A DNA stretch of 64,000 nucleotides from an uncultured Flavobacteriaceae bacterium (GCA_947488435.1 CANKZG010000001.1:1976308-2040307), one strand, 5' to 3'. Positions 45,302 through 55,142 are shown, numbered from the stretch's first letter. A program made the numbers and translations. Notes: generated from the letters alone by a model not told the origin.

Positions 45302-48300
45302 ATGACTACACTTCAGAAAAAACTACTTAAACTAACATTTTTCCTGATCACAACATTTGCCTTTGCACAATCAAGTAAAGTAACCGTTGTGAACGATGAA
45401 AAAGGAATGCAATTGATCGTAAATGGGGAGCAATTTATGATTAATGGAATGAACTGGGATTACATCCCAATCGGTACTAATACAGTTAATGCCAATTTTT
45501 GGAAAAAATCGGATGACGTTATTAGAGCTGGCTTAGACACAGAAATGTCGCTTTTAAAGAATATGGGGGTTAACGTTATACGTCAATATACTGGTGTTCC
45601 AGCTAAGTGGATTCAGTATATCTATGAGAATTATGGTATTTACACCATGCTAAACCATTCTTTTGGAAGATATGGCTTAACCATAGATGGAGTATGGACT
45701 CCAGTTACGATATATGATGATGAAAAGACGGCGGCCTTACTGTTAGCAGAAATGGATCAGTTAGTGAAAGACTATAAAGATACTCCAGGGCTGCTAATGT
45801 ATCTTTTAGGAAACGAAAACAACTATGGATTGTTCTGGGCTGGTGCCGAAACTGAAGATTTTCCGGATGATGAAGAGGAAAAGAGGTTCATTGGAGAAAA
45901 AAGGGGAAGACCAATGTATCGTTTGATGAACGAAGCTGCCAAAAAAATGAAGGCTATTGACGGATCACATCCCGTCGCAATTTGTAATGGAGATGTCTTG
46001 TTTATAGATATCGTAGCGGAAGAATGTAAAGATATCGATATCTATGGTACCAACACCTATCGTGGAGTTTCCTTTGGAGATATGTTTCAAGTGGTTAAGG
46101 AAAAACTGAACATGCCTATAATGTTCACAGAATTTGGAGCTGATGCCTTTAATGCTATTAATAATAAAGAAGATCAATATTCGCAGGCTTATTATATGGT
46201 TGGCAATTGGAAGGAGATTTATGAAAATGCCGCTGGAATAGGCAAAGCGGGGAATTCCATTGGAGGATTTACATTTCAATTTAGTGATGGATGGTGGAAG
46301 TTTGGTTTTGATGATCGCAAGAATTCAGAGATTCATGATAATAATGCATCATGGTCCAATGGTGGATATGCCAGAGATTTGCCTGGAGAAGGAATCAATA
46401 ATATGAACGAAGAATGGTTTGGGATATGTGCCAAGGGAGCAACAGATCCAAGAGGACTTTATGAACTCTACCCACGTGCGGCATATTATGCCTTAAAGGA
46501 GGCGCATCAATTAAATCCCTACGAACAAGGGGTTAATTTAGATTTTATTCAGAATCATTTCAACAATATTCAACTTGCTGATGCTGTGCTTAGGGCACGT
46601 GGCGATAAAGCTGCATTGGTTGGTGAGCAAGGCAAACTACTGCGTATAAGTAACCTACAAGCAAAGTTTGCAACATTTAGCACAGGAGGTAGTTTGATAA
46701 CAACCCCAGATAATCCTGATCCAGATGATCCCAATACCTTTCCAAATCAATTGGGTTTTGATCATATGCAATCCTATTTTATAGGAGTGGAGGGGAATCC
46801 TGCTCCAAATATGAGAGCTAAGGTAAATTTAAATGTTGTAGGAAATGTGGCCTTAAATCCAATTAACGAGATTTTCTATGAAAATAGAGCAAGACCGATT
46901 ACCGTAAGCTCTCCAGATGGAGATATAATATTAGGAGACAACAATAGGGTGGCCGTATATCAAGCAGAGTTTGAATGGAATGCAAAAGAGTTCGACCTGA
47001 GAGGTTTTTTTAGAACGGGTCATTACCACTGGGCATATGAAGGTGACTTTTTTAACCTATATCGAGAAGCGAACTATGGTCCTAATTTAGATATTTACAA
47101 TGGGGAAACATTGGGAATTGAAATTGACGGTAAGGGAATTTTTAAAGGCTTAAAGGCCGCGATTGGTCCACAGGTATGGTGGGGAGCGAACCCTACAATG
47201 CTTTATAAGTATAATACCCATATAGGAAAGTTTGGAGTTAGTGGAATTTACCAGAGAGATTTTGAAACCGATATTATCTTAGATGAAAACGGGGTTCGTG
47301 TTCTTGATGCAAATCAGGTAGCCAGTGGTATAATTCCTCCATTTCCAACAGAGCGAGCAACACTAGCGATAGAACGAGAGTTTGGAAAAGTAGGAGTGCA
47401 AGTGGGTGGTATTTGGGCTGGAAATCCTTTAAATGGTACTACGTTTCAGGATGTTAGAGGTACTCCGGGCAATTATGTGGTTTTTGAAGATAGAATTCAA
47501 TCTAAAGATAACTGGGGAGGAAAAGTTAAGATCACCTATGAAGGAGGTAAATTCAATTGGTATGGTCAGGCCGCTGCCATGGGATTGGTTGCCAACGGAG
47601 GTGCAGACCAAACCCTAACATTTACGGGTTGGAAACTAAAAGATTCTGGAAGTGGGAATCAAACCAATATTCTTACCGGGTTTACCTATAGCTTTGGTAA
47701 TTTTCAGATTGCGCCTAACTTCTTGTGGCAACAGCCAATTGTTGATGCTATTCCAGAAGGTGTTCAGGGCCCTGGACGTTTACGAAATGTTATTGATGAT
47801 CCCTTTGCTGTAAGAGCAAACAGGGAGACTACTGGAGGAGAATTATTATTAACTTTTGACCCTACACCAGGTACTTGGATGTATGAATGGGACAATGATA
47901 GGGCAGAAGATGCTAAATTTGCAATGAACCTTGGTTTTGTGTACCGTCATTTACCTACAACGCAGGACGCACATGTAGGATTCTTGGCAACAAGACAGTT
48001 TTTTGCTTTCCCAAATTCTGTTCCTGCGGAAGACTTGTGGGAAGTGCATTCTAGAATGGTTTCTAAACTTACTCCGGATTTAGGTCTTATAGGTAATTTT
48101 TATTACGGGAACGGACAAGCTAATGGTGATAGTGATCGCTTAATTAGACGTTTTGGTGGGGATGTAAGAGCCTTGTATAAGAACTTTAAGTTCGCAACAC
48201 ATGTGAAGATAAACGATTGGGGTCCTTTTGATTATCATCGAGATTTTAACTTAACCTTTCCACTGCAGTTAATGCTAGATGTATCTACAACACTTGGTAA

Positions 48301-48496
48301 GCCAGATTGGTTTATACTTCCAAGTACTCAAGTAGGTATACGTGGTATATGGCGATCGTTGGATCAGTTCTCGCCACGATTTTTACCAAATGAAGCTCTT
48401 GAATTTTCGAATGAACCCATTATAAGTCCAGTAGGATTTGGTAATGGTAGTGAATGGGAAATTATGACATACATACATATTAATATCGGGAAATAA
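45302..48496 (+). CDS. Clan GH-A glycosidase fused to a predicted outer-membrane beta-barrel
   Basis: A 1064-residue protein with a signal peptide (...TTFAFAQ). Residues 25-410 look like a GH2/GH72-type TIM barrel: FMINGMNWDYIPIG, LKNMGVNVIRQY, LLGNENNYG with Glu172 as likely acid/base, DIYGTNTYRG, and MFTEFGADAF with Glu277 as likely nucleophile. From about residue 490 to the end the sequence turns into alternating hydrophobic/polar strands with many aromatic residues (e.g. AEFEWNAKEFDLRGFFRTGHY, ATHVKINDWGPFDYHRDF) and ends with a strand-like MTYIHINIG, as in a porin. The GH family is not certain. It is the first gene of the locus after the regulator's terminator, 13 bases from the next gene. 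Confidence 0.7.
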   Translation: MTTLQKKLLKLTFFLITTFAFAQSSKVTVVNDEKGMQLIVNGEQFMINGMNWDYIPIGTNTVNANFWKKSDDVIRAGLDTEMSLLKNMGVNVIRQYTGVPAKWIQYIYENYGIYTMLNHSFGRYGLTIDGVWTPVTIYDDEKTAALLLAEMDQLVKDYKDTPGLLMYLLGNENNYGLFWAGAETEDFPDDEEEKRFIGEKRGRPMYRLMNEAAKKMKAIDGSHPVAICNGDVLFIDIVAEECKDIDIYGTNTYRGVSFGDMFQVVKEKLNMPIMFTEFGADAFNAINNKEDQYSQAYYMVGNWKEIYENAAGIGKAGNSIGGFTFQFSDGWWKFGFDDRKNSEIHDNNASWSNGGYARDLPGEGINNMNEEWFGICAKGATDPRGLYELYPRAAYYALKEAHQLNPYEQGVNLDFIQNHFNNIQLADAVLRARGDKAALVGEQGKLLRISNLQAKFATFSTGGSLITTPDNPDPDDPNTFPNQLGFDHMQSYFIGVEGNPAPNMRAKVNLNVVGNVALNPINEIFYENRARPITVSSPDGDIILGDNNRVAVYQAEFEWNAKEFDLRGFFRTGHYHWAYEGDFFNLYREANYGPNLDIYNGETLGIEIDGKGIFKGLKAAIGPQVWWGANPTMLYKYNTHIGKFGVSGIYQRDFETDIILDENGVRVLDANQVASGIIPPFPTERATLAIEREFGKVGVQVGGIWAGNPLNGTTFQDVRGTPGNYVVFEDRIQSKDNWGGKVKITYEGGKFNWYGQAAAMGLVANGGADQTLTFTGWKLKDSGSGNQTNILTGFTYSFGNFQIAPNFLWQQPIVDAIPEGVQGPGRLRNVIDDPFAVRANRETTGGELLLTFDPTPGTWMYEWDNDRAEDAKFAMNLGFVYRHLPTTQDAHVGFLATRQFFAFPNSVPAEDLWEVHSRMVSKLTPDLGLIGNFYYGNGQANGDSDRLIRRFGGDVRALYKNFKFATHVKINDWGPFDYHRDFNLTFPLQLMLDVSTTLGKPDWFILPSTQVGIRGIWRSLDQFSPRFLPNEALEFSNEPIISPVGFGNGSEWEIMTYIHINIGK

Positions 48497-48509
48497 AAAA
48501 GATTGAAAA

Positions 48510-49916
48510 ATGAAAAATAACAAATATATAAACGTACTATATATACTTCTTCTGAGCTTCGGTATTACTGTTTTTTCAGGATGTGAAAGAAGTTTTTCAG
48601 ACGATGTAGAGTTTGCCACATTCCCAGCAAATGGAGATGTTTTTATCGACAACTTTTCAGCAGGACTGGATTTCTTTCCCTTTGTTGATGCAGGGGCAGA
48701 TCCGGAAGCATTTAGTGTAGTAACAGATGAAGTTTTCTCGGGGTCTTCGGCAATGCGATTCGACGTTCCTTCATTTGGAAATGGATTCGTAGGAGCTACA
48801 TTTAATACAACTGCAAATAGAGACCTTTCTGGTTTTGATGCGCTAACATTTTATGCAAGAGCATCACAAGCTGCCAGTATTGACGCCATAGGTTTTGGTA
48901 TTGATGGGAGCACAAACAACAGATTTCAAGTTACCGTAAACAATTTGGATGTAAGTACACGATGGGAAAAATATGTAATACCAATTCCAGATCCCACGAT
49001 GTTAGTTAATGAAAGTGGACTATTTTGGTTGGCAGAAGGAGCATCCTTTGAAGGAGATGAAGGAGGTTACGCGCTATTTTTTGATGAAATTAAATTTGAA
49101 AGATTAGGTACAATAGCACAACCCAATCCAGCAATTTTTTCTGGTCAAGATGTTACAGAACAAGTATTTACAGGTTCTAGCCTTGTGATAAGCGGTCTTA
49201 CGCAAACCTTTAATTTGGCATCGGGAATCAATCAGACCGCTACGGCGGCACCTGCTTATTTCGATTTTTCATCGTCCGATAATTCGGTGGCGATTGTTAA
49301 TGAACTTGGAGAAGTTTCTGTTATAGGTGTTGGTACAGCAACAATTAGTGCTTTACTTGGTGGAGTAGCGGCACAAGGTTCTTTAGCCGTTACATCGGGT
49401 GGAGGTTTACCATTTGCTCCCACCCCAACAATACCAGAAGCTAACGTAAGCTCTATATTTAGTAATGCTTATCCAGATGCTACCGCAATTAATTTTGCAC
49501 CAGGTTTTGGGGGGTCTACAACCGAAACTACCTTGACTTCAAATAATGGAGATGAGATATTGTCATACACCAATAACAACTTTACAGGAATAATTTTTGA
49601 CAATACGGTGGATGCTTCTGGCTTGACTTTCCTTCATGTAGATGTATTTGTACAAGATGCGGGAACTCAGGTAGGGCTTCAGATTAGAGATATTGGAGCC
49701 AATCAAATGATTGAAACAGATGTAAACAACGGATTTCCTATAGGAGATGATGTTGATTTTAGAATTGATTTAACAGGGTTAACCGTTGGTCAGTGGACCT
49801 CGATAGATATTCCACTTGGAGGAGATCTAACAACACAAAGAAATAATCTAGGAGCTTTAATATTGGTAGGTGGTCCCAACTTTATATTGGACAATATTTA
49901 TTTCTTCACTGAGTAG
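48510..49916 (+). CDS. Surface glycan-binding lipoprotein candidate
   Basis: A 468-residue lipoprotein (signal ...TVFSGC, followed by ERSFSDDVE, an acidic stretch that favours surface export in Bacteroidota). Three parts can be seen: a jelly-roll-like module (about 40-205), a bacterial Ig-like module (about 210-295: SDNSVAIVNELGEVSVIGVGTA in two stretches) and a C-terminal module (about 305-468) with APTPTIPEANVSSIFSNAY and ILDNIYFFTE that has the same outline as the repeats of the 1312-residue lipoprotein two genes downstream. No catalytic pair is visible, so glucan binding is inferred from context. Confidence 0.7.
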   Translation: MKNNKYINVLYILLLSFGITVFSGCERSFSDDVEFATFPANGDVFIDNFSAGLDFFPFVDAGADPEAFSVVTDEVFSGSSAMRFDVPSFGNGFVGATFNTTANRDLSGFDALTFYARASQAASIDAIGFGIDGSTNNRFQVTVNNLDVSTRWEKYVIPIPDPTMLVNESGLFWLAEGASFEGDEGGYALFFDEIKFERLGTIAQPNPAIFSGQDVTEQVFTGSSLVISGLTQTFNLASGINQTATAAPAYFDFSSSDNSVAIVNELGEVSVIGVGTATISALLGGVAAQGSLAVTSGGGLPFAPTPTIPEANVSSIFSNAYPDATAINFAPGFGGSTTETTLTSNNGDEILSYTNNNFTGIIFDNTVDASGLTFLHVDVFVQDAGTQVGLQIRDIGANQMIETDVNNGFPIGDDVDFRIDLTGLTVGQWTSIDIPLGGDLTTQRNNLGALILVGGPNFILDNIYFFTE

Positions 49917-49938
49917 TATCGTCCTCAAAATAAAAAAA

Positions 49939-50808
49939 ATGATGAAAAATATGAATAGAAAAATAATATCAGCCTTAGTACTGAAAGCTATTATTATAGT
50001 AGCAATAGGTGTTATGGGTAGTTGTTCAACCGATGAAACGCAAACTGTAGCCACATTTAACAATTTAATTTTCGAAGATGAATTCGATATTGATGGAGAA
50101 TTGAATACTGCAATTTGGAATTTCGATATTGGTGATGGAACAGCTCAAGGTATCCCTGGATGGGGAAATAATGAACTACAATATTATACCGATCGCCCGT
50201 CAAACATTACGGTAGAAAATGGTTTTTTGCTCATTACAGCAATGCGAGAAGATTTTAATGGGTCTCAATTTACATCGGCAAGAATTCAAACGGAAGGAAA
50301 ATTTGAACAAAGGTTTGGACGATTTGAAGCCCGAATGAGATTGCCTTTTGGTCAAGGTATGTGGCCAGCATTCTGGATGTTAGGGGATGATGAAGATGGT
50401 GCTATAATCTGGCCACAACGAGGGGAGATCGATATTATGGAGTATCGAGGACAGAACCCAACCGAAGTTCTTGGAAGTGTTCATGGACCTGGTTTTGCAG
50501 GAGCAGAATCAATTACAAAATCTTTTTTCTTAGAAGAGGATAGATTCGATACTGGTTTTCATGTTTTTGGAATTGAATGGGGTCCTAATTTCATCAATTA
50601 CTATGTAGACGATGTATTGTACAACCAAATTACTCCCGACGACGTTCCCGAGGGTGGTGAATGGGTATTTAATGAAAGACCATTTCATATTCTTTTGAAT
50701 TTAGCCGTAGGTGGCGATTTTGTTGGAAGCCCCAATGACGAAACAGTTTTCCCTCAGACCATGTTGGTCGATTATGTAAGGGTATATGAAAATACGAATG
50801 CAAACTAA
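49939..50808 (+). CDS. GH16 endo-beta-1,3-glucanase (laminarinase-like), lipoprotein
   Basis: Cleaves beta-1,3-glucan chains internally, most likely at the cell surface. From ATG 49939 it has 289 residues; an earlier ATG at 49870 overlaps the preceding gene and spoils the signal. The lipoprotein signal ends ...GVMGSC, followed by STDET. The GH16 catalytic motif is GEIDIMEYRG (Glu163 nucleophile, Glu168 acid/base). Other laminarinase landmarks: GWGNNELQYYTD, GRFEARMRLP, WPAFWMLG, HVFGIEW and a C-terminal LLNLAVGG, with VDYVRVYE. It sits in the same unit as the two binding lipoproteins. Confidence 0.92.
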   Translation: MMKNMNRKIISALVLKAIIIVAIGVMGSCSTDETQTVATFNNLIFEDEFDIDGELNTAIWNFDIGDGTAQGIPGWGNNELQYYTDRPSNITVENGFLLITAMREDFNGSQFTSARIQTEGKFEQRFGRFEARMRLPFGQGMWPAFWMLGDDEDGAIIWPQRGEIDIMEYRGQNPTEVLGSVHGPGFAGAESITKSFFLEEDRFDTGFHVFGIEWGPNFINYYVDDVLYNQITPDDVPEGGEWVFNERPFHILLNLAVGGDFVGSPNDETVFPQTMLVDYVRVYENTNAN

Positions 50809-50829
50809 ATTAATTAACAAAACCAAATT

Positions 50830-53800
50830 ATGAAAGAGTTACTAAAAAGAACAAAGTATATTTTTGTATGCGTTTTAGCTATATCAATGCTAGGATGTGA
50901 TGCAGATGACTTTAACTTACCACGAGTTACTGCGGGCTTTACGTTTACCGTAGTTGAAAACTCAGGAGTGGTTACTTTTATAAATACTTCTGAAGAGGCC
51001 CAAAATTTCACATGGGATTTTGGCAATGGAAATACGTCCACAGAAATAAACCCGACAAACGTTTACGAAGCTGGAACATTTACGGTTTCTCTAACGGCAA
51101 CAAATGGTGCCGGAGGTTCTGATACCTTTGAAGATGAGATCACCATAGATATTATGATGTCTACTTTCGATTCGGGATTACTTGTCAATGGTGATTTTGA
51201 GAATGGAGATGCTCCGTGGATAGGAAATGCACTAAATATACAGACCGAAGGAGGCAACTCTTTTAATTTTGCTAATGTCGAGACGGCTGGAAATCCGTTT
51301 GACGTGAACCTTAGTCAAGTAGTTGAAATCACTCAGGGTACCAATTATATATTAACCTTTGATGCATCTTCCGATCAAGCAAGAACAATGTTAGCAGGAA
51401 TAGGTTTAAATGAAGACCCTTTTACAAATACAGCACCAGAAATTAATCTTACAACAGAGACACAAACATTTACTCTTCAGCTGGCCGCAAGTGATTTTGG
51501 TGGAGCCAATAGTCGTGTACTTTTTGACATGGGAGCAGCAGTAGGAACGGTTGTTTTAGACAATGTTTCCTTAGTAGTAGGTGGAGATGGAAGTGACTCT
51601 GGCACAGGTGGCGGAGGCGATACACCAACTGAAGCGGCACCAACACCTCCAACAAGAGACGCTGCAGACGTAATTTCTCTTTTCAGTAATGCATATGCAA
51701 ATATTACAGTAGATACTTTCTTCGCAGGATTTAGCGCAGGAGCAGGACAAACAGAAGAGCAGGTAGCTGGTGATGATGTATTGCGCTATGCAGATTTAGA
51801 TTTTGCAGGTGTTGAAACGATAAACACTGCTGTTGATTTAACTTCAATGACGAACTTTAGTATTGATGTTTGGACAGCTACGGAATTTGATTTTATTGCA
51901 GGAATTGTAGACTTTGCAGGTGATGGTTTTGATGGTGGAAATGATACCCGAGGTGATGCTCGCGAAACCCTTCAGGCAGGACAATGGACTACTATCGATG
52001 TAACCATAGCAGATTTACAGGCAGCAGGACTTACCGCTACTCCAGCAGATTTTAGTCAGTTGATCTTAGATGTTGTTGACGTTGTAGGAACAGTTTATAT
52101 CGATAATATTTATTTCTACAATGATACCGGCACTGGTGGTGGAGGCGATACGCCAACTGAAGCAGCACCAACACCTCCAACAAGAGACGCTGCAGATGTG
52201 ATTTCACTTTTCAGTAATGCATATTCAAATATTACAGTAGATACCTTCTTCGCAGGATTTAGCGCAGGAGCAGGACAAACAGAAGAGCAGGTAGCTGGTG
52301 ATGATGTCTTACGTTATGCGGATTTAGATTTTGCAGGTGTTGAAACGATAAACACTGCTGTTGATTTAACTTCAATGACGAACTTTAGTATTGATGTTTG
52401 GACAGCTACGGAATTTGATTTTATTACAGGAATTGTAGACTTTGCAGGTGATGGTTTTGATGGTGGAAATGATACCCGAGGTGATGCTCGCGAAACCCTT
52501 CAGGCAGGACAATGGACTACTATCGATGTAACTATAGCAGATTTACAGGCAGCAGGGCTTACCGCTACTCCAGCAGATTTTAGTCAATTGATCTTAGATG
52601 TTGTTGACGTTGTAGGAACGGTTTATATCGATAATATTTATTTCTATAATGACGGCAGCACCGGTGGTGGAGGCGATACGCCAACTGAAGCAGCACCAAC
52701 ACCTCCAACAAGAGACGCTGCAGATGTGATTTCACTTTTCAGTAATGCATATGCAAATATTACAGTAGATACCTTCTTCGCAGGATTTAGCGCCGGAGCA
52801 GGGCAAACAGAAGAGCAGGTAGCTGGTGATGATGTCTTACGTTATGCGGATTTAGATTTTGCAGGTGTTGAAACTATTTCAACTGCAGTTGATTTAACCA
52901 TGATGACGAATTTTAGTATTGATGTATGGACAGCTACAGGTTTTGATTTCATTTCCGGAATTGTAGACTTTGGTGGAGATGGTTTTGGTGGTGCTAACCC
53001 AGATACTCGAGGCGATGTACGCGAAACCCTTCAGGCAGGACAATGGACTACTATTGACGTAACTATAGCAGATTTACAGGCAGCAGGGCTTACCGCTACT
53101 CCAGCAGATTTCAGTCAATTGATTTTAGATGTTGTTGATGTTGTAGGAACGGTTTATATCGATAACATTTATTTCTACAACGACGGTAGCGCAGGTGGTG
53201 GCGGAACTACCCCTTCTATGCCAGCACCAACACCACCTATGAGAGATGCTGCAGATGTGATTTCGCTTTTCAGTAATGCGTATGCAAATATTACGGTAGA
53301 TACCTTCTTTGCAGGATTTAGTGCAGGAGCAGGACAAACCAACGAACAAGTAGCTGGTGATGATGTCTTACGTTATGCGGATTTAGATTTTGCAGGTGTT
53401 GAAACTATTTCAACTGCAGTTGATTTAACTTCAATGACGAATTTTAGTATTGATGTATGGACAGCTACAGGTTTTGATTTCATTTCCGGAATTGTAGACT
53501 TTGGCGGCGATGGTTTTGGTGGTGCTAACCCAGATACTCGAGGCGATGTACGCGAAACTCTTCAGGCAGGACAATGGACTACTATCGATGTAACCATAGC
53601 AGATTTACAGGCAGCAGGACTTACTGCTACTCCGGCAGATTTCAGTCAGTTGATTTTAGATGTTGTTGACGTTGTAGGAACGGTTTATATCGATAACATT
53701 TATTTCTACAACGACGGTAGCGCAGGTGGTGGCGGAACTACGCCTTCTATGCCAGCACCAACACCACCTATGAGAGATGCTGCAGATGTGATTTCGCTTT

Positions 53801-54768
53801 TCAGTAATGCGTATGCAAATATTACGGTAGATACCTTCTTTGCAGGATTTAGTGCAGGAGCAGGACAAACGAACGAACAAGTAGCTGGTGATGATGTATT
53901 ACGTTATGCGGATTTAGATTTTGCAGGTGTTGAAACTATTTCAACTGCAGTTGATTTAACTTCAATGACGAATTTTAGTATTGATGTATGGACAGCTACA
54001 GGTTTTGATTTCATTTCCGGAATTGTAGACTTTGGTGGCGATGGTTTTGGTGGTGCTAACCCAGATACTCGAGGTGATGTACGCGAAACCCTTCAGGCAG
54101 GACAATGGACTACTATCGATGTAACCATAGCAGATTTACAGGCAGCAGGACTTACTGCTACTCCGGCAGATTTCAGTCAGTTGATTTTAGATGTTGTTGA
54201 TGTTGTAGGAACGGTTTATGTGGATAATATCTATTTCTATAATAATGGTGGCTCCGGTGGAGGAGGAGTAACTGCACTATCTGCTTTACCTGCAGATTTT
54301 GAAAATGGAGAAGAATTTAGTGCAGTCTTCGAGCCTGCAAATGTTAATGGCTCAATTACGGCAAATGTAGTATCGGGGGGTATTAACACTTCTGCAAATG
54401 TTTATACGTTTAATAAACCTGCAGGTGGAGAATTCTTTGGCGGAATGGAAAATGTTTTTGCTACGCCGCTAGATTTAACTACCACAAGAACGTTTAGGGT
54501 ACAAGTTTACTCAACAAAACCAAATGTAGTAGTTCGGTTTGAGTTACAAACTCGACCTAATGGTCCGAATTTTAGTATAGATCAAACCGTAACAAATGCA
54601 AATGAATGGGTAGAATTAACTTTTGATTTTAATGCTATTACCTCTGGTGATCCAGGTTTTAATCCAAGTATTTATAATGCTATTGTTATAATTCCTGATT
54701 TTGATCCAGGAAACGACCCAACAACTACTTCAGAAACTTATTATATCGATAATATTATTCTGGAATAG
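50830..54768 (+). CDS. Giant multimodular glycan-binding lipoprotein with PKD and five tandem modules
   Basis: A 1312-residue lipoprotein (signal ...AISMLGC, then DADDFN). Modules in order: a PKD domain (about 30-105, with FTWDFGNGNTST), a CBM4/9-like jelly-roll (about 110-255, LLVNGDFENGDAPW), five tandem copies of one module (residues 269-1139), and a distinct C-terminal jelly-roll (about 1145-1312). Each copy begins with a Pro/Thr linker (APTPPTRDAADVISLFSNAY) and ends with YIDNIYFYN. No glycosidase motif is seen. The organisation suggests a long surface antenna that holds glucan by several weak contacts. Genes of enzymes on both sides support binding of laminarin-like glucan; this is inference. 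Confidence 0.75.
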   Translation: MKELLKRTKYIFVCVLAISMLGCDADDFNLPRVTAGFTFTVVENSGVVTFINTSEEAQNFTWDFGNGNTSTEINPTNVYEAGTFTVSLTATNGAGGSDTFEDEITIDIMMSTFDSGLLVNGDFENGDAPWIGNALNIQTEGGNSFNFANVETAGNPFDVNLSQVVEITQGTNYILTFDASSDQARTMLAGIGLNEDPFTNTAPEINLTTETQTFTLQLAASDFGGANSRVLFDMGAAVGTVVLDNVSLVVGGDGSDSGTGGGGDTPTEAAPTPPTRDAADVISLFSNAYANITVDTFFAGFSAGAGQTEEQVAGDDVLRYADLDFAGVETINTAVDLTSMTNFSIDVWTATEFDFIAGIVDFAGDGFDGGNDTRGDARETLQAGQWTTIDVTIADLQAAGLTATPADFSQLILDVVDVVGTVYIDNIYFYNDTGTGGGGDTPTEAAPTPPTRDAADVISLFSNAYSNITVDTFFAGFSAGAGQTEEQVAGDDVLRYADLDFAGVETINTAVDLTSMTNFSIDVWTATEFDFITGIVDFAGDGFDGGNDTRGDARETLQAGQWTTIDVTIADLQAAGLTATPADFSQLILDVVDVVGTVYIDNIYFYNDGSTGGGGDTPTEAAPTPPTRDAADVISLFSNAYANITVDTFFAGFSAGAGQTEEQVAGDDVLRYADLDFAGVETISTAVDLTMMTNFSIDVWTATGFDFISGIVDFGGDGFGGANPDTRGDVRETLQAGQWTTIDVTIADLQAAGLTATPADFSQLILDVVDVVGTVYIDNIYFYNDGSAGGGGTTPSMPAPTPPMRDAADVISLFSNAYANITVDTFFAGFSAGAGQTNEQVAGDDVLRYADLDFAGVETISTAVDLTSMTNFSIDVWTATGFDFISGIVDFGGDGFGGANPDTRGDVRETLQAGQWTTIDVTIADLQAAGLTATPADFSQLILDVVDVVGTVYIDNIYFYNDGSAGGGGTTPSMPAPTPPMRDAADVISLFSNAYANITVDTFFAGFSAGAGQTNEQVAGDDVLRYADLDFAGVETISTAVDLTSMTNFSIDVWTATGFDFISGIVDFGGDGFGGANPDTRGDVRETLQAGQWTTIDVTIADLQAAGLTATPADFSQLILDVVDVVGTVYVDNIYFYNNGGSGGGGVTALSALPADFENGEEFSAVFEPANVNGSITANVVSGGINTSANVYTFNKPAGGEFFGGMENVFATPLDLTTTRTFRVQVYSTKPNVVVRFELQTRPNGPNFSIDQTVTNANEWVELTFDFNAITSGDPGFNPSIYNAIVIIPDFDPGNDPTTTSETYYIDNIILE
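51634..54246 (+). repeat. Five tandem ~530-bp coding repeats
   Basis: Unit starts at 51634, 52162, 52690, 53221 and 53752; the first two periods are 528 bp, the next two 531 bp. Units 1-3 share the linker GGGDTPTEAAPTPP, while units 4-5 use GGGTTPSMPAPTPP. Units 1 and 2 share the core NTAVDLTSMTNF; units 3-5 have STAVDL and GANPDTRGDVRE. Long stretches are identical at DNA level, which indicates recent duplication or gene conversion. Confidence 0.92.
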
Positions 54769-55142
54769 ATAAAAATGTAATCTTCAATTTGAAATGGGTT
54801 GGTATAAAATTAAAATTGCGTGCCAACCTGTTTCAATATACTATTATTATATTGCCTGCCAACCTCATAAAGGCATCAAAACTAAAATTTGAATCAATAG
54901 AATATAGTCATGAACGCTAGTGATCAAGTACTTCAAATGAATAGGTTATATACATTTGTTATTTATATATCTTAATTTCCATTGACTATATTTCTTGTTT
55001 TTAACCATATAATTGAAACAAAAAGAAAGACCTTGAGGGAAGCAGAAGTATTGATAATTAAAAATTAAATAGTAAACGGGAAAATTTGTCGAAAAGAGGT
55101 TTAAAATTTTAGTTGGATAAAAAATAGATTTCATAAAATAGA
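54769..55142 (+). other. 374-bp gene-free gap with repeated TGCCAACCT sites
   Basis: No credible gene. TGCCAACCT occurs at 54821-54829 and again at 54857-54865, exactly 36 bases apart, and an inverted partial copy GGGTTGG stands at 54796-54802. A TACATTTG (54951-54958) matches the -7 consensus but lacks a placed TTG and lies 184 bases before the next start codon. No terminator hairpin is seen. The gap probably holds a second promoter and its regulatory sites for the phosphorylase gene set. Confidence 0.45.

Noticed and set aside
45302-46530. Calling the TIM barrel a plain GH2 beta-galactosidase
   Set aside because: The sugar-binding and Ig-like domains of GH2 are missing; only the clan GH-A barrel is visible, so the family is left open.
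53125-53880. Two nearly identical minus-strand frames of 74 codons, 531 bases apart
   Set aside because: They repeat because the coding repeats of the 1312-residue lipoprotein repeat; they have no features of their own.
51634-54246. Possible CRISPR or transposon array because of long direct repeats
   Set aside because: Periods of 528/531 bp are multiples of three, stay in frame and encode a conserved module.
54946-55134. Minus-strand frame of 62 codons in the large gap
   Set aside because: AT-rich, low-complexity composition, no family resemblance, and no matching signals; probably chance.
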